Assembly (NCBI RefSeq): GCF_017052465.1
Contig: NZ_JAFHKT010000143.1
Location: 124,001-188,000 of the forward strand
DNA: 64,000 nt
Direction of reading: 5' to 3'
From: Arthrobacter pascens
GTDB taxonomy: Bacteria; Actinomycetota; Actinomycetes; Actinomycetales; Micrococcaceae
The translations under genes were made by a program, and so were the position numbers. Positions 8,482 through 18,030 of this stretch are shown piece after piece. The notes beneath the pieces were generated by a model, which did not search any database, was not told where the DNA came from, and worked only from the letters and a program-made list of their open reading frames with translations. Numbering within the stretch: position 1 is the first letter of the stretch; the number at the start of each line of letters is the position of its first letter.

Positions 8482-9537
8482 ATGCTGGGGCACAGGTTCG
8501 CGGAGGGCAAGAATTCGCTCAACGCCATCAGGCTGGTACTCGCCGCAATGGTCATCGTGTCCCACTCGTGGTGGTTGGGCGGATACGGGCCCGAACCGCA
8601 GCCCGGTGGTGTGAAGCTGGGGACCTGGGCCGTCATAGGATTTTTCGGAATCTCCGGATACCTGATTACCCAGAGCAGGATGCAGGCGAGGACCGCCGGG
8701 AGCTACGCCCGGGCGAGATTTCTGCGGATCTATCCGGGACTCTTCGTGTGCGTCGCCGTGGTGGCCTTCGCGATAGCCCCGCTGACGGCTGCCGTCACGG
8801 GCAGGCGGTTCGCATGGCCGGACCTGCTGATGTACTTCGCCACGAACCTGAGTGCGGGGATGCCGCAGGTAGCACTTGCAGGCATCCCGGGAACGCTGGA
8901 CGGTCTGCCGGATCCTATGTCATGGAATGGCCCGCTCTGGACCCTGTTTTGGGAGATCGTCTGCTACGTCCTGGTTGGCGTGGTATTCGGGCTCTTCCGC
9001 CCGGAACTTGCCCGCGTTGCGGTATTGAGTCTCTTCCTGCTCGGTTCCGCAACTGTTTTTGCTGTCGATGCCGGATGGCTTGCCTCGCCCACTCCTTATG
9101 ACTGGCCGTTGGTGCCCGTCTTGTCGTTCTTGGCGGGCTCCTTGGCATACCTCTTCCGGGACCGGATTCCTGCGGGTCGCAGTGCTCTCGGTGTCTGCGC
9201 TGTCCTGGTTGCTGTCATTGCCGGTCTGGGATTTGCCCCGTCGTTGATACACCTGCCCTTGTGTGTTCTCCTGCTGGCCGGTTCCTTGCAGCTGCCGCTT
9301 TCCGCGGTGGGGTCCCGCTACGACATTTCCTACGGCGTCTATATCTACGGCTGGCCCGTGCAGCAGGTCCTTGCCTCCCTCGGAATTCATGACGCAGTAC
9401 CGCCGCTCATTTTCGCGGGAGCCGCATTGCTCATCGTGGCACCCCTGGCCTGGGTGTCCTGCCGCTATGTTGAGGGTCCGGCCCGGCGCTGGCGCCGGTC
9501 CAAGAACGCATCGCGAAGGGTCCACGAACTGGCATGA
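8482..9537 (+). CDS. Membrane acyltransferase, acyltransferase-3 family
   Basis: 351 aa, about ten hydrophobic helices, typical of the acyltransferase-3/OafA family that O-acetylates or otherwise acylates exported glycans and lipids. The N-terminal LNAIRLVLAAMVIVSHSWW carries the conserved R and the catalytic His of the first helix. YARARFLRIYPGL follows the second helix, and WTLFWEIVCYVLVG carries the family's W-x-L-x-x-E-x-x-Y pattern. The C-terminal helix ends in RYVEGPARRWRR. The ATG at 8482 has GGGGG 5 nt upstream. It stands alone between a tRNA terminator and the GTPase pair. Position beside a tRNA 3' end makes it a candidate accessory gene, but no flanking repeat is visible. The acylated substrate is unknown. 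Confidence 0.88.
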   Translation: MLGHRFAEGKNSLNAIRLVLAAMVIVSHSWWLGGYGPEPQPGGVKLGTWAVIGFFGISGYLITQSRMQARTAGSYARARFLRIYPGLFVCVAVVAFAIAPLTAAVTGRRFAWPDLLMYFATNLSAGMPQVALAGIPGTLDGLPDPMSWNGPLWTLFWEIVCYVLVGVVFGLFRPELARVAVLSLFLLGSATVFAVDAGWLASPTPYDWPLVPVLSFLAGSLAYLFRDRIPAGRSALGVCAVLVAVIAGLGFAPSLIHLPLCVLLLAGSLQLPLSAVGSRYDISYGVYIYGWPVQQVLASLGIHDAVPPLIFAGAALLIVAPLAWVSCRYVEGPARRWRRSKNASRRVHELA

Positions 9538-9544
9538 TGAAGCT

Positions 9545-11332
9545 GTGACCCCATCCCACGTGCCAGAGCCGCCCAGCCGACGGCCAAAGTCACCCGCCGA
9601 GCAGTCGGCCGGGGCTGTGGCGCTGCTTGAGGCCGTGCACCGCGACCTGGCGTCCGTGTCGCTGCCGCTGGCCCTGCCTGGCGCGGAACAAACCAGGCTC
9701 GAGATCCGCAATGCGGTGGCCCAGCTCGATGACTACATCCTCCCGCGCTACCGGAGCCTCGATGCCCCGCTGCTGGCCGTCGTCGGCGGTTCCACCGGAG
9801 CCGGCAAATCGACGCTCGTCAACGCCCTGGTGGGCCACCCGGTGACACGGGCAGGGGCAATCCGTCCCACCACCAGGCAGCCCATACTCCTGCACCATCC
9901 GGCGGACGGAGCATGGTTTGAGGACCTCCGCGTCCTGCCGGGCCTCAGCCGCATCCGGGGTGTCGTCGTCCCTGCCGAGGTCCCGGCCAGTCACGCCGGC
10001 CCCGCGCCGGACGCCGCTGCCGTCTCGTCGCTGGTCCTGGTGGCGGACACCGCCGTACCGCAGGGAGTGGCACTCCTTGATGCCCCCGACGTCGATTCCA
10101 TATCCGATGACAACCGCAAGCTAGCGGGCCAGCTGCTGGCGGCCGCCGACCTGTGGGTCTTCGTGACCACCGCCAACCGCTACGCCGACGCCGTCCCCTG
10201 GAAGCTGCTGCTGAACGCTGCGTCCCGGGACATCATGGTTGCGGTCGTACTCGACCGGGTCCCGCCGGCGGCCGAAGCCGAAGTCAGCGAGGACTTGGGT
10301 GCGATGCTGGTCCGCGAGGGCCTCGGGGAAGCTGCACTGTTCGTCGTTCCGGAAGTCTCCCTCAACCAGCTCGGCATGCTACCGGCCGCCGCCGTCGAGC
10401 CCCTCAGGGCCTGGCTGGGAAACCTGGCCGCCGACGCCGCCGGGCGGGCGGACATTGCCCGCCGCACGCTCAACGGCACGGTGAAGGCACTGGGCCAGCG
10501 CGTCCAGCTGGTGGCGGAGGCCGCCGGCGAACAAGCGCGGGCGGCCGGGGTGCTGGGCGACGATGCCCGCGGCGCCTACCAGGACGCGCTGGTCCGGATC
10601 CTGAACGCCACCAAGGACGGAGCCCTGCTGCGGGGTGAGGTACTGGCGCGCTGGCAGGATTTCGTGGGTACGGGTGAATTCTTCCGGAGCGTGGAACAGA
10701 ACATCGGCCGCTTCCGGGACCGCATGGGCGCGTTCTTCCGCGGCGAACCCGCCCCCGCGGTCAAGGTGGAAACCGCGATCGAAACCGGGCTGCAGGCGGT
10801 CATCGTCGATGAAGCAGCCAATGCTGCCGAGGACACGGACCGGCGCTGGCGCTCGGACCCGGCCGGCCGCCAGCTGCTCGGCACGGACGACCTCTCGGGA
10901 ACCACTCCGGGGTTCGCAGAGGACGTTGCCGCGGAGATCCGGGCCTGGCAGGGGAGCCTGATGGAACTGATCCGCACCGAGGGCCAGGACAAGCGAACGC
11001 AGGCGAGATGGCTGTCCTTTGGCGTCAACGGCCTTGGGGCCGCCCTGATGGTGGTGGTCTTCTCCATGACTGCGGGCCTGACGGGACTGGAAGTCGGAAT
11101 CGCAGGCGGCACGGCCGTCGTCGGCCAGAGACTGCTCGAGGCCTTCTTCGGCGAGGATGCCGTACGCCGCCTCGCAAGGACCGCCCGTGAAGACCTTCAT
11201 GCCCGCTGCCAGCGGCTGCTGCAGGCTGAACAGGAACGCTTCCTGGAACGGCTGGCGTTTGATCAGGGCGCATCAGCCGACGTGCTCGCCGGCCATGCCC
11301 GGCTGCTTGCCCGGCTGGCGGACGCCGCGTGA
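9545..11332 (+). CDS. Dynamin-like membrane GTPase, first of a tandem pair
   Basis: 595 aa from GTG 9545. A P-loop GGSTGAGKSTL (residues about 81-91) is followed by a TTRQ switch I-like segment. LLDAPDVDS lies at the G3 position, and FVTTANRYAD occupies the region where G4 would be expected but does not match NKxD. A long helical region follows, then a hydrophobic stretch near residues 500-540 (VNGLGAALMVVVFSMTAGL) and a short amphipathic tail. Large GTPase, helices and membrane anchor is the bacterial dynamin-like layout (compare Streptomyces DynA/DynB and mycobacterial IniA/IniC). A CATGAT -10-like hexamer lies 6 nt before the start, suggesting a leaderless message. Its stop overlaps the start of the second GTPase (GTGA). 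Confidence 0.8.
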   Translation: MTPSHVPEPPSRRPKSPAEQSAGAVALLEAVHRDLASVSLPLALPGAEQTRLEIRNAVAQLDDYILPRYRSLDAPLLAVVGGSTGAGKSTLVNALVGHPVTRAGAIRPTTRQPILLHHPADGAWFEDLRVLPGLSRIRGVVVPAEVPASHAGPAPDAAAVSSLVLVADTAVPQGVALLDAPDVDSISDDNRKLAGQLLAAADLWVFVTTANRYADAVPWKLLLNAASRDIMVAVVLDRVPPAAEAEVSEDLGAMLVREGLGEAALFVVPEVSLNQLGMLPAAAVEPLRAWLGNLAADAAGRADIARRTLNGTVKALGQRVQLVAEAAGEQARAAGVLGDDARGAYQDALVRILNATKDGALLRGEVLARWQDFVGTGEFFRSVEQNIGRFRDRMGAFFRGEPAPAVKVETAIETGLQAVIVDEAANAAEDTDRRWRSDPAGRQLLGTDDLSGTTPGFAEDVAAEIRAWQGSLMELIRTEGQDKRTQARWLSFGVNGLGAALMVVVFSMTAGLTGLEVGIAGGTAVVGQRLLEAFFGEDAVRRLARTAREDLHARCQRLLQAEQERFLERLAFDQGASADVLAGHARLLARLADAA

Positions 11333-12945
11333 GCCGCCACAGCCTGGCCAAGGAAGCGACCCGGCTGCAGGCCCGCCTTGAGGCCCTGAACGATGCCCGT
11401 GAACTGGCGGAGGGCGTCCTTCCGGACGACGCGCTCGGTGAAGTCCTCCACGTTCTGGAGCGGGCAAGCTCGCGGAGGTCCCTTTCGGCGGACCACACCG
11501 TGGTGGGCTTCTTCGGCGCCACTGGAAGCGGCAAGTCAACCCTGTTCAATGCCGTCAACGGGGCTGAGATTGCGACGGCGGCAGCCCGCCGGCCCACCAC
11601 GTCGGAACCGCTGGCGAGTGTCTGGGGAGTGGACGGCAGCGAAGCGCTGCTGGACTGGCTGGACGTGCGGCAGCGCCATCATGCCGCGCCCGTCACGGAC
11701 TTCGCGGACGAATCCAGCGGGCTCATCCTCCTTGACCTGCCGGACTTCGATTCGACCAGGACCGCAAACCGCGAGACGGTGCAGCGCCTCGTGGGCATGG
11801 TGGACGTCCTCGTCTGGGTGCTGGATCCGCAGAAGTACGCCGACGCCGCCGTCCACAACGATTTCCTGGCCCCGCTGGCCTCGCACGCCGCCGTCACGCT
11901 CGTGGTGCTGAACCAGATCGACAGGCTGCCCGAAGCCGACGTGCCGCCGGTGCTGGAATCGCTCAAAGGAATCCTCGCCCGGGACGGCCTCGGCACAGTC
12001 CAGGTCATGGGCGCGTCCGCCCTGACCGGTGCCGGAGTGGACAAGGTCCGCGCAGCCATCCGCCAGGTTGTTGCCCGAAAGGCAGCCCTGTCACAGCGGC
12101 TCTCGGCCGATGTCTCCAGGGCGTCTGCCCGGCTGTTGGAGGCGTCAGGGGCAGGTGAGGCAGCCGGGGTGAAGGGCGGTTCGAAGGCGCGGCTGGCGGA
12201 GGAGCTCGCCATCGCGGCCAACGTTCCGCTCGTGGTCGATGCCGTAGGCCGCTCCTACAGGCTGGAGTCCACCCGCAGCACGGGCTGGCCGGTAACGCGG
12301 TGGCTCATCCGGTTCAGGCCTGATCCGCTGCGGCGCCTGAACCTCCGACGCGCCGCCAACCCCGAAGTGAACAGGACCTCCCTGCCTCCGGCCAGCGCAC
12401 CGGAGCGGGCCCGGACAGACGCCGCGGTCCGTGAATTCGCCGATGCCGCGAGCGAGGGCGCACCCGGCCCCTGGCGGGCGTCCATCCGGAACGCAGCCCG
12501 CGAAGGCAGGGAGCAATTGCCGGACGCCCTGGACCAGGCCATTGCGGGTGCCGACCTGAGAGCCGGGAAGAAATCCTGGTGGTGGGGTGTCTTCAACGTG
12601 GTCCAGTGGCTGGCCCTGCTGACCGTCGTGGGCGGGCTGGGGTGGCTGGGTGTGCTGGCCGTCCTCGGCTACCTCCAGCTTCCGGTCCCGGAGGTGCCCC
12701 GCGTGGAGGGCTGGCCTGTTCCCACCCTCATGATTGCCGGGGGAGTCGTACTGGGCATCCTCCTCGCGGTCACCGCGAAGTTCATCACGGCAGCCGCTGC
12801 ACGCATGCGGGCCGCGGCGGCGAGGAAACGGCTCACGTCAGCCGTGGCCGAGGTCGCCGGGACACTTGTGGTGGAGCCCGTGGAAGTGGAAATCAGCCGC
12901 CTGAAATCCTTCAACTCCGCGGTGAAGGCTGCAGCAGCGGCTTAG
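11329..12945 (+). CDS. Dynamin-like membrane GTPase, second of a tandem pair
   Basis: 538 aa from GTG 11329, overlapping the previous stop by 4 nt, so the two GTPases should be made together. The P-loop is FFGATGSGKSTL (residues about 61-72), the G3-like motif LLDLPDFDS, and the G4-like motif NQID (NKxD variant) near residue 200. The C-terminal half carries two clear membrane helices (about residues 425-448 and 466-485), joined by a short Pro-rich loop, then a basic amphipathic tail. The pair is only distantly similar to each other. Likely a hetero-oligomeric membrane-remodelling or membrane-stress complex; the cellular role is inferred from architecture only. Confidence 0.8.
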   Translation: MSRHSLAKEATRLQARLEALNDARELAEGVLPDDALGEVLHVLERASSRRSLSADHTVVGFFGATGSGKSTLFNAVNGAEIATAAARRPTTSEPLASVWGVDGSEALLDWLDVRQRHHAAPVTDFADESSGLILLDLPDFDSTRTANRETVQRLVGMVDVLVWVLDPQKYADAAVHNDFLAPLASHAAVTLVVLNQIDRLPEADVPPVLESLKGILARDGLGTVQVMGASALTGAGVDKVRAAIRQVVARKAALSQRLSADVSRASARLLEASGAGEAAGVKGGSKARLAEELAIAANVPLVVDAVGRSYRLESTRSTGWPVTRWLIRFRPDPLRRLNLRRAANPEVNRTSLPPASAPERARTDAAVREFADAASEGAPGPWRASIRNAAREGREQLPDALDQAIAGADLRAGKKSWWWGVFNVVQWLALLTVVGGLGWLGVLAVLGYLQLPVPEVPRVEGWPVPTLMIAGGVVLGILLAVTAKFITAAAARMRAAAARKRLTSAVAEVAGTLVVEPVEVEISRLKSFNSAVKAAAAA

Positions 12946-12965
12946 GGCGAACCGGCTGACTGCAC

Positions 12966-13514
12966 TTAGTCGCCGCGCTCGGTTGCCGCCGCAGCATCCC
13001 GCACCTTGACCATGGTCCGGAGATTCCGTGTGGTGGTAGAAGCCTTGTACTTCGGCTTGGCCGACAGCTTGCTGAAGGGGCTGTCCAGGGTCCCGCCTGC
13101 CGGGGCGAGCCAGGCCGACGCCTCCGGACCCAGCCGGGTCTGTTCCACCCCGCCGAGCGACTCCCCGGCGCTGAACAGCTCGTCAAGCGCGGCAGTGTCC
13201 GAGGCCAGCGTGATGTAGGTGTGTGTGGCCTTATCGTCGGCCGGGTAGTGGCACGCTTCGACGAGCTCCGCCACACGCGAGGCCGTGAGCACCACCACCC
13301 AGGCGTCGTAGCCGAAGGCTTCCCGCAGGCAGGCCTCAAATTCCTTCTTGACGGCTGCCGGTTCCAGGTCGCTGGTCAGTACCACGTTGCCGCTGGCCAG
13401 GAGCGTTTTCACGCCGTCGAAGGGGCGGGACTTGAGGGCTTCCTTGAGATCCGCCATCTTGATAGTGATGCCGCCAACGTTGATGCCGCGAAGGAAGACT
13501 GCATAGCTGGTCAT
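12966..13514 (-). CDS. DUF1697 family protein
   Basis: 182 aa. The N terminus YAVFLRGINVGGITIKMADL and the following LLASGNVVLTSD match DUF1697 closely. The length is normal. The biochemical function of the family is not established. The ATG at 13512-13514 is preferred because it starts MTSYAVFLRGINVGG; a TATTCT hexamer lies 6 nt upstream on the minus strand with no Shine-Dalgarno sequence, so translation is probably leaderless. It converges with the GTPase pair and is a separate transcription unit from the IclR gene 67 bp upstream of it. Confidence 0.85.
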   Translation of the reverse strand: MTSYAVFLRGINVGGITIKMADLKEALKSRPFDGVKTLLASGNVVLTSDLEPAAVKKEFEACLREAFGYDAWVVVLTASRVAELVEACHYPADDKATHTYITLASDTAALDELFSAGESLGGVEQTRLGPEASAWLAPAGGTLDSPFSKLSAKPKYKASTTTRNLRTMVKVRDAAAATERGD

Positions 13515-13581
13515 CGGCCCAGAATACTGCCAGCGGCCGCGGCTCCCGGGCAACGCCATAGGCGGCGGGAGCCGGCAAGCC

Positions 13582-14301
13582 TCAGTCGTTGTTCTTGCGG
13601 AGCGCCTCGGTCAGGACCCGGGCTGCGTTGCAGACGACTTCCGCGTGAAGCCGGCCGGGCTGGCGGGTGAGCCTCTCAATGGGGCCGGAGATGGAGACCG
13701 CGGCGATCACCCGTCCGGAGGGTCCGCGGACCGGCGCTGACACCGAGGCGACCCCCGGCTCACGTTCGCCGAGGCTCTGGCCCCAACCCCGCCGTCGTAC
13801 TCCTGCCAAAACAGTGGGCGTAAAACGGGCTGACTGCAGGCCTTCCAGCAGGCGGTCATGGTCTTCCCACGCGAGCAGGACCTGGGCGGCGGAGCCTGCC
13901 TTCATGGACAGCTGCGTGCCGACGGGGATGGTGTCGCGGAGGCCAATCGGCCGCTCGGCGGAGGCGACGCAGACGCGCCAGTCGCCCTGGCGGCGGAAGA
14001 TCTGGGCACTCTCGCCCGTGGCGTCGCGCAACTGCATCAGCACCGGGCCGGCCGACGCGATGAGGCGGTCCTCGCCGGCCGCCGAGGCAAGTTCCACCAG
14101 GCGGCTGCCGAGGACGAAGCGGCCCTGAATGTCCCGGCTCACCAGGCGGTGGTGAACGAGCGCCAGCGCGAGCCGGTGCACGGTGGGCCTCGCCAGCCCC
14201 GTGGCGGCGACGAGCTGCGCCAGAGTCGTGGGTCCGGCCTCGAGTGCATCAAGCACTTGGGCCGCTTTATCAATGACACCGACTCCACTAGAATTGTCCA
14301 T
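13582..14301 (-). CDS. ltbR: IclR-family regulator of leucine biosynthesis (LtbR/NdgR-like)
   Basis: 239 aa. A winged helix lies at about residues 8-60 (TTLAQLVAATGLARPTVHRL), and the IclR effector-binding domain fills the remainder. The gene is divergent from leuC with a 111-bp shared intergenic region, the conserved position of LtbR (Corynebacterium) and NdgR (Streptomyces), which control leuB, leuCD and other amino acid genes. The ATG at 14299-14301 begins MDNSSGVGVIDKAAQVLDAL, a normal IclR start; longer frames upstream would run through the operator and into leuC. The symbol is assigned by family and context. Confidence 0.88.
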   Translation of the reverse strand: MDNSSGVGVIDKAAQVLDALEAGPTTLAQLVAATGLARPTVHRLALALVHHRLVSRDIQGRFVLGSRLVELASAAGEDRLIASAGPVLMQLRDATGESAQIFRRQGDWRVCVASAERPIGLRDTIPVGTQLSMKAGSAAQVLLAWEDHDRLLEGLQSARFTPTVLAGVRRRGWGQSLGEREPGVASVSAPVRGPSGRVIAAVSISGPIERLTRQPGRLHAEVVCNAARVLTEALRKNND

Positions 14302-14313
14302 GTAATGATATTG

Positions 14314-14331
14314 CCGTCTCATTATCTGAGA
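14314..14331. promoter_or_regulatory. Operator in the ltbR-leuC divergent promoter
   Basis: TCTCA (14317-14321) and TGAGA (14327-14331) form an inverted repeat with a 5-bp centre. The overlapping 12-mer at 14314-14325 (CCGTCTCATTAT) is an exact reverse-complement copy of 1262-1273 upstream of leuB. IclR regulators bind such short palindromes, so autoregulation and control of leuCD and leuB from matching sites is likely. Confidence 0.6.
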
Positions 14332-14412
14332 TGCAAATCTTTTGACTGGCGTATTACACGGCTCTGCTGTTTCAGTGGAACCAACAATCAACAGCTGTGA
14401 AGGGAGAAGGCC

Positions 14413-15867
14413 ATGGCGAACACATTGGCCGAGAAAGTCTGGGACGCGCACGTGGTGCGCAAAGGCGACGGCGATGGCGCCAACGCTCAGCCGGACCTTC
14501 TCTACATCGACCTTCACCTCGTCCATGAGGTGACCTCGCCGCAGGCCTTCGAGGGACTGCGCCTGGCCGGCCGCAAGCTGCGCCGCCCGGACCTCACCAT
14601 CGCGACCGAGGACCACAACACTCCCACGCTGGACATCGACAAGCCAATTGCCGACCTCACCAGCCGCACGCAGATCCAGACCCTGCGCAACAACTGCCAG
14701 GAGTTCGGTGTCCGCCTCCACTCGCTCGGCGACGCCGAGCAGGGCATCGTGCACGTGGTTGGCCCGCAGCTGGGCCTGACCCAGCCGGGCATGACCGTGG
14801 TCTGCGGCGACTCACACACGTCCACGCACGGCGCATTCGGTGCGCTCGCCATGGGCATCGGCACGTCCGAGGTGGAGCACGTCATGGCCACCCAGACGCT
14901 GTCCCTCAAGCCGTTCAAGACCATGGCCATCAACGTCGAGGGCACGCTGAAGCCCGGCGTCACGGCCAAGGACATCATCCTCGCGGTGATCGCCAAGATC
15001 GGCACCGGCGGCGGCCAGGGCTACGTTCTGGAGTACCGTGGCTCGGCGATCCGGGCGCTGTCCATGGAAGCGCGGATGACCATCTGCAACATGTCCATCG
15101 AAGCAGGTGCCCGCGCCGGCCTGGTGGCCCCGGACGAAACCACCTACGCCTACATGAAGGGCCGCCCGCACGCGCCCGAAGGCGCGGACTGGGACGCCGC
15201 CGTCGAGTACTGGAACACGCTCCGCAGCGACGACGACGCCGTCTTCGACGCCCAGGTTGACCTCGACGCCGACACGCTCGAGCCGTTCGTGACCTGGGGA
15301 ACCAACCCCGGCCAAGGTGTCTCGCTCTCGGACAAGGTGCCCTCGCCCAACGACTTCGGCGACGAGAACGCCAAGGCGGCGGCAGAACGCGCCCTGCAGT
15401 ACATGGGACTGGAGGCCGGAACCCGCATGAAGGACATCCGGGTTGACACGGTCTTCCTGGGTTCCTGCACGAACTCACGCATCGAGGACCTGCGGGCCGC
15501 GGCAGACGTCATCCGCGGCCGCCAGAAGGACCCCCAGGTCCGCATGCTCGTGGTTCCGGGCTCGGCACGGGTCCGCCTTGAAGCGGAGGCCGAAGGCCTG
15601 GACAGGGTCTTCAAGGACTTCGGCGCCGAATGGCGTTTCGCCGGATGCTCCATGTGCCTGGGCATGAACCCGGACCAGCTGGAACCGGGGGAGCGCTGCG
15701 CCTCCACGTCCAACCGGAACTTCGAAGGGCGCCAGGGCAAGGGCGGACGCACCCACCTCGTGTCGCCGGTGGTGGCAGCAGCCACCGCCGTGCGCGGAAC
15801 GCTGAGTTCGCCGTCGGACCTTGACCCGGCACCGGAATCCGCAGCCCTCCACACCGACGCAGCCTAG
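14413..15867 (+). CDS. leuC: 3-isopropylmalate dehydratase large subunit
   Basis: 484 aa aconitase-family protein that, with LeuD, isomerises 2- to 3-isopropylmalate. DHNTPT and [13 protein letters not shown] are the substrate-loop signatures. The [4Fe-4S] ligands are the Cys in FLGSCTNSR and the two in GCSMCLGMN. The RBS AAGGGAGAAGG precedes the ATG at 14413. It forms an operon with leuD (9-bp gap) and is driven from the operator-bearing region shared with the IclR regulator. Confidence 0.97.
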   Translation: MANTLAEKVWDAHVVRKGDGDGANAQPDLLYIDLHLVHEVTSPQAFEGLRLAGRKLRRPDLTIATEDHNTPTLDIDKPIADLTSRTQIQTLRNNCQEFGVRLHSLGDAEQGIVHVVGPQLGLTQPGMTVVCGDSHTSTHGAFGALAMGIGTSEVEHVMATQTLSLKPFKTMAINVEGTLKPGVTAKDIILAVIAKIGTGGGQGYVLEYRGSAIRALSMEARMTICNMSIEAGARAGLVAPDETTYAYMKGRPHAPEGADWDAAVEYWNTLRSDDDAVFDAQVDLDADTLEPFVTWGTNPGQGVSLSDKVPSPNDFGDENAKAAAERALQYMGLEAGTRMKDIRVDTVFLGSCTNSRIEDLRAAADVIRGRQKDPQVRMLVVPGSARVRLEAEAEGLDRVFKDFGAEWRFAGCSMCLGMNPDQLEPGERCASTSNRNFEGRQGKGGRTHLVSPVVAAATAVRGTLSSPSDLDPAPESAALHTDAA

Positions 15868-15876
15868 GAAGACCTC

Positions 15877-16479
15877 ATGGAAAAGTTCACCACCCACACC
15901 GGCATCGGCGTGCCGCTGCGCCAGAGCAACGTCGACACGGACCAGATCATCCCGGCCGTCTACCTCAAGCGGATTACCCGCACCGGCTTCGAAGACGCGC
16001 TGTTTTCGGCCTGGCGAAAGGACCCCTCGTTCATCCTGAACCAGGCACCGTTCAACGCCGGCTCCGTCCTGGTGGCCGGTCCGGATTTCGGCACGGGCTC
16101 CTCCCGTGAACACGCCGTGTGGGCGCTCAAGGACTATGGCTTCAAGACCGTGCTGTCGTCCCGGTTCGCTGACATTTTCCGCGGCAACTCCGGCAAGCAA
16201 GGCCTGCTGGCCGCCGAGCTCGCCCAGGATGACATCGAGCTCATCTGGAAGACACTGGAAAATGCCCCGGGCACCGAGGTGACGGTGGATCTCGTGTCCA
16301 AGACCGTCATCTGCGGCAACCTGGTTGCCCCGTTCGCGATCGATGACTACACGCGGTGGCGCCTGCTCGAAGGCCTGGATGACATCGGCCTGACCCTGAA
16401 GCACGAGGAAGACATCACCGCCTACGAGGCCACGCGGCCGGCCTTCAAGCCGAAGACCCTGCCGGCCAGGCTGTCCTAG
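15877..16479 (+). CDS. leuD: 3-isopropylmalate dehydratase small subunit
   Basis: 200 aa, normal length for the swivel-domain subunit. Key segments are [16 protein letters not shown] near residue 20, the conserved [11 protein letters not shown] substrate-contact motif near residue 70, and the [15 protein letters not shown] region. It is 9 bp after leuC with AGGAAGACCTC as its ribosome binding site. A hairpin terminator lies about 60 bp downstream. Confidence 0.97.
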   Translation: MEKFTTHTGIGVPLRQSNVDTDQIIPAVYLKRITRTGFEDALFSAWRKDPSFILNQAPFNAGSVLVAGPDFGTGSSREHAVWALKDYGFKTVLSSRFADIFRGNSGKQGLLAAELAQDDIELIWKTLENAPGTEVTVDLVSKTVICGNLVAPFAIDDYTRWRLLEGLDDIGLTLKHEEDITAYEATRPAFKPKTLPARLS

Positions 16480-16536
16480 GCAGCCTTCGGGGCCAAGGTC
16501 CCTGGCCCGAGGGCCGCGGCCGGAAGACCCGGAGGG

Positions 16537-16567
16537 AGGCCCGTCGCATGCCATGCGGCGGGCCTTT
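16537..16567 (+). terminator. Hairpin after leuD
   Basis: AGGCCCGTCGCAT (16537-16549) pairs with ATGCGGCGGGCCT (16553-16565) with one G-T pair and a 3-nt loop; only three T residues follow. Probable weak terminator of leuCD before murA. Confidence 0.65.
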
Positions 16568-16695
16568 ACCGTGCCCCGCAGGTCATTGTGCCTGCGGCGG
16601 AAGAGGGCGTATTTCGGTTCGGTAACGCAAGCTCATATGCTTAGCTGGTGCCTTTGTAAGGATTTGGGGGCGAGTAGTCGTGAGGAAACCGGTAA

Positions 16696-18021
16696 ATGAG
16701 TAGTGTTCTGACAATCCGCGGAGGCGTCCCGCTTACTGGCCGTGTCCACGTCCGCGGTGCCAAGAACCTTGTACCCAAGGCGATGGTGGCGGCGTTGCTC
16801 GGCAACGAGCCGTCAGTGCTCCGGAACGTTCCGGAAATCAAGGACGTCGAGGTTGTCACCAGCCTGCTTCAGCTCCACGGCGTCACGGTCGAGAAGGATC
16901 CCGTCAGCGGCGACCTCACCCTGGACCCGACAGACGCCAAGACGGCCTCCAGCACGGCCATCGACGCCCACGCCGGCGATTCCCGCATCCCGATCCTGCT
17001 GTGCGGGCCCCTGATCCACGCCATCGGCGAGGCCTTCATCCCGGACCTCGGCGGCTGCAAGATCGGCGACCGCCCCATCGACTTCCATTTGGATGTGCTG
17101 CGCCAGTTCGGCGCCGTCGTGGAGAAGCGCCCGGGCGGCATTCACATTTCCGCGCCCAAGGGACTCCATGGAGCCAAGATATCCCTGCCGTACCCGTCGG
17201 TCGGTGCCACGGAGCAGGTCCTGCTCAGCGCGACGCGAGCCGAGGGCATCACGGAACTCTCCGGCGCGGCCACCGAGCCTGAGATCGTCGACCTGATTGC
17301 GGTGCTGCAGAAGATGGGCGCCATCATCAGCGTCCAGACGGACCGCACGATCCGCATTGAAGGGGTCCGTGACCTTGGCGGCTACAACCACCGGGCTCTC
17401 GCTGACCGCAATGAATCGGCCTCCTGGGCTTCCGCTGCACTGGTGACCCGCGGCGACATCTTCGTTGAAGGCGCTTCCCAGCGCGACATGATGACGTTCC
17501 TGAACACCTTCCGCAAGGTGGGCGGCGGCATGGACATCGGCGACGACGGCATCCGCTTCTACCACCGCGGCGGCAAGCTCTCGCCGCTGGTGCTTGAGAC
17601 CGATGTCCACCCCGGCTTCATGACGGACTGGCAGCAGCCGCTCGTGGTGGCACTGACCCAGGCCGAGGGCGTGTCAATTGTGCACGAGACCGTCTACGAG
17701 AACCGCTTCGGTTTCACCGACGCCCTGATCCGCATGGGTGCCAGCATCCAGGTCCACCGGGAATGCCTGGGCAGCGTGCCGTGCCGCTTCGGCCAGCGGA
17801 ATTTCCGGCATTCAGCCGTCATCTCCGGTCCGATGCAGCTCAAGGGCACGGACATCGATGTGCCGGACCTGCGCGGCGGTTTCAGCCACCTCATTGCCGC
17901 CCTGGCGGCCACCGGCACGTCCCGCGTGACGGGCATCGACATCATCAACCGTGGCTACGAGCGCTTCACTGAAAAGCTGGCAGGCCTCGGGGCCGACTTC
18001 GACATCACTGCTGCGAAGTAG
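16696..18021 (+). CDS. murA: UDP-N-acetylglucosamine 1-carboxyvinyltransferase
   Basis: 441 aa. It transfers enolpyruvate from PEP to UDP-GlcNAc, the first committed step of peptidoglycan synthesis. The N terminus has RGAKNLVPKAMVAALL with the conserved Lys-Asn. The catalytic loop is GGCKIGDRPIDFHL, so the active-site Cys is kept, unlike the Asp variant of mycobacteria, and a fosfomycin-binding thiol is predicted. PDLRGGFSHLIAALAA near the C terminus is also typical. The ATG at 16696 is preceded by GAGGAAACC. It starts the run murA-plsC-gpsA-ddl of envelope genes. Confidence 0.96.
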   Translation: MSSVLTIRGGVPLTGRVHVRGAKNLVPKAMVAALLGNEPSVLRNVPEIKDVEVVTSLLQLHGVTVEKDPVSGDLTLDPTDAKTASSTAIDAHAGDSRIPILLCGPLIHAIGEAFIPDLGGCKIGDRPIDFHLDVLRQFGAVVEKRPGGIHISAPKGLHGAKISLPYPSVGATEQVLLSATRAEGITELSGAATEPEIVDLIAVLQKMGAIISVQTDRTIRIEGVRDLGGYNHRALADRNESASWASAALVTRGDIFVEGASQRDMMTFLNTFRKVGGGMDIGDDGIRFYHRGGKLSPLVLETDVHPGFMTDWQQPLVVALTQAEGVSIVHETVYENRFGFTDALIRMGASIQVHRECLGSVPCRFGQRNFRHSAVISGPMQLKGTDIDVPDLRGGFSHLIAALAATGTSRVTGIDIINRGYERFTEKLAGLGADFDITAAK

Positions 18022-18030
18022 CGTGGCCCG

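Noticed and set aside
8482..9537. A genomic island at the tRNA-Glu gene
   Set aside because: Only one accessory-type gene is present, with no integrase and no repeat of the tRNA 3' end downstream.
16696..18021. Possible fosfomycin-insensitive MurA (Cys to Asp) as in mycobacteria
   Set aside because: The loop reads GGCKIGDRP, so the active-site Cys is present.
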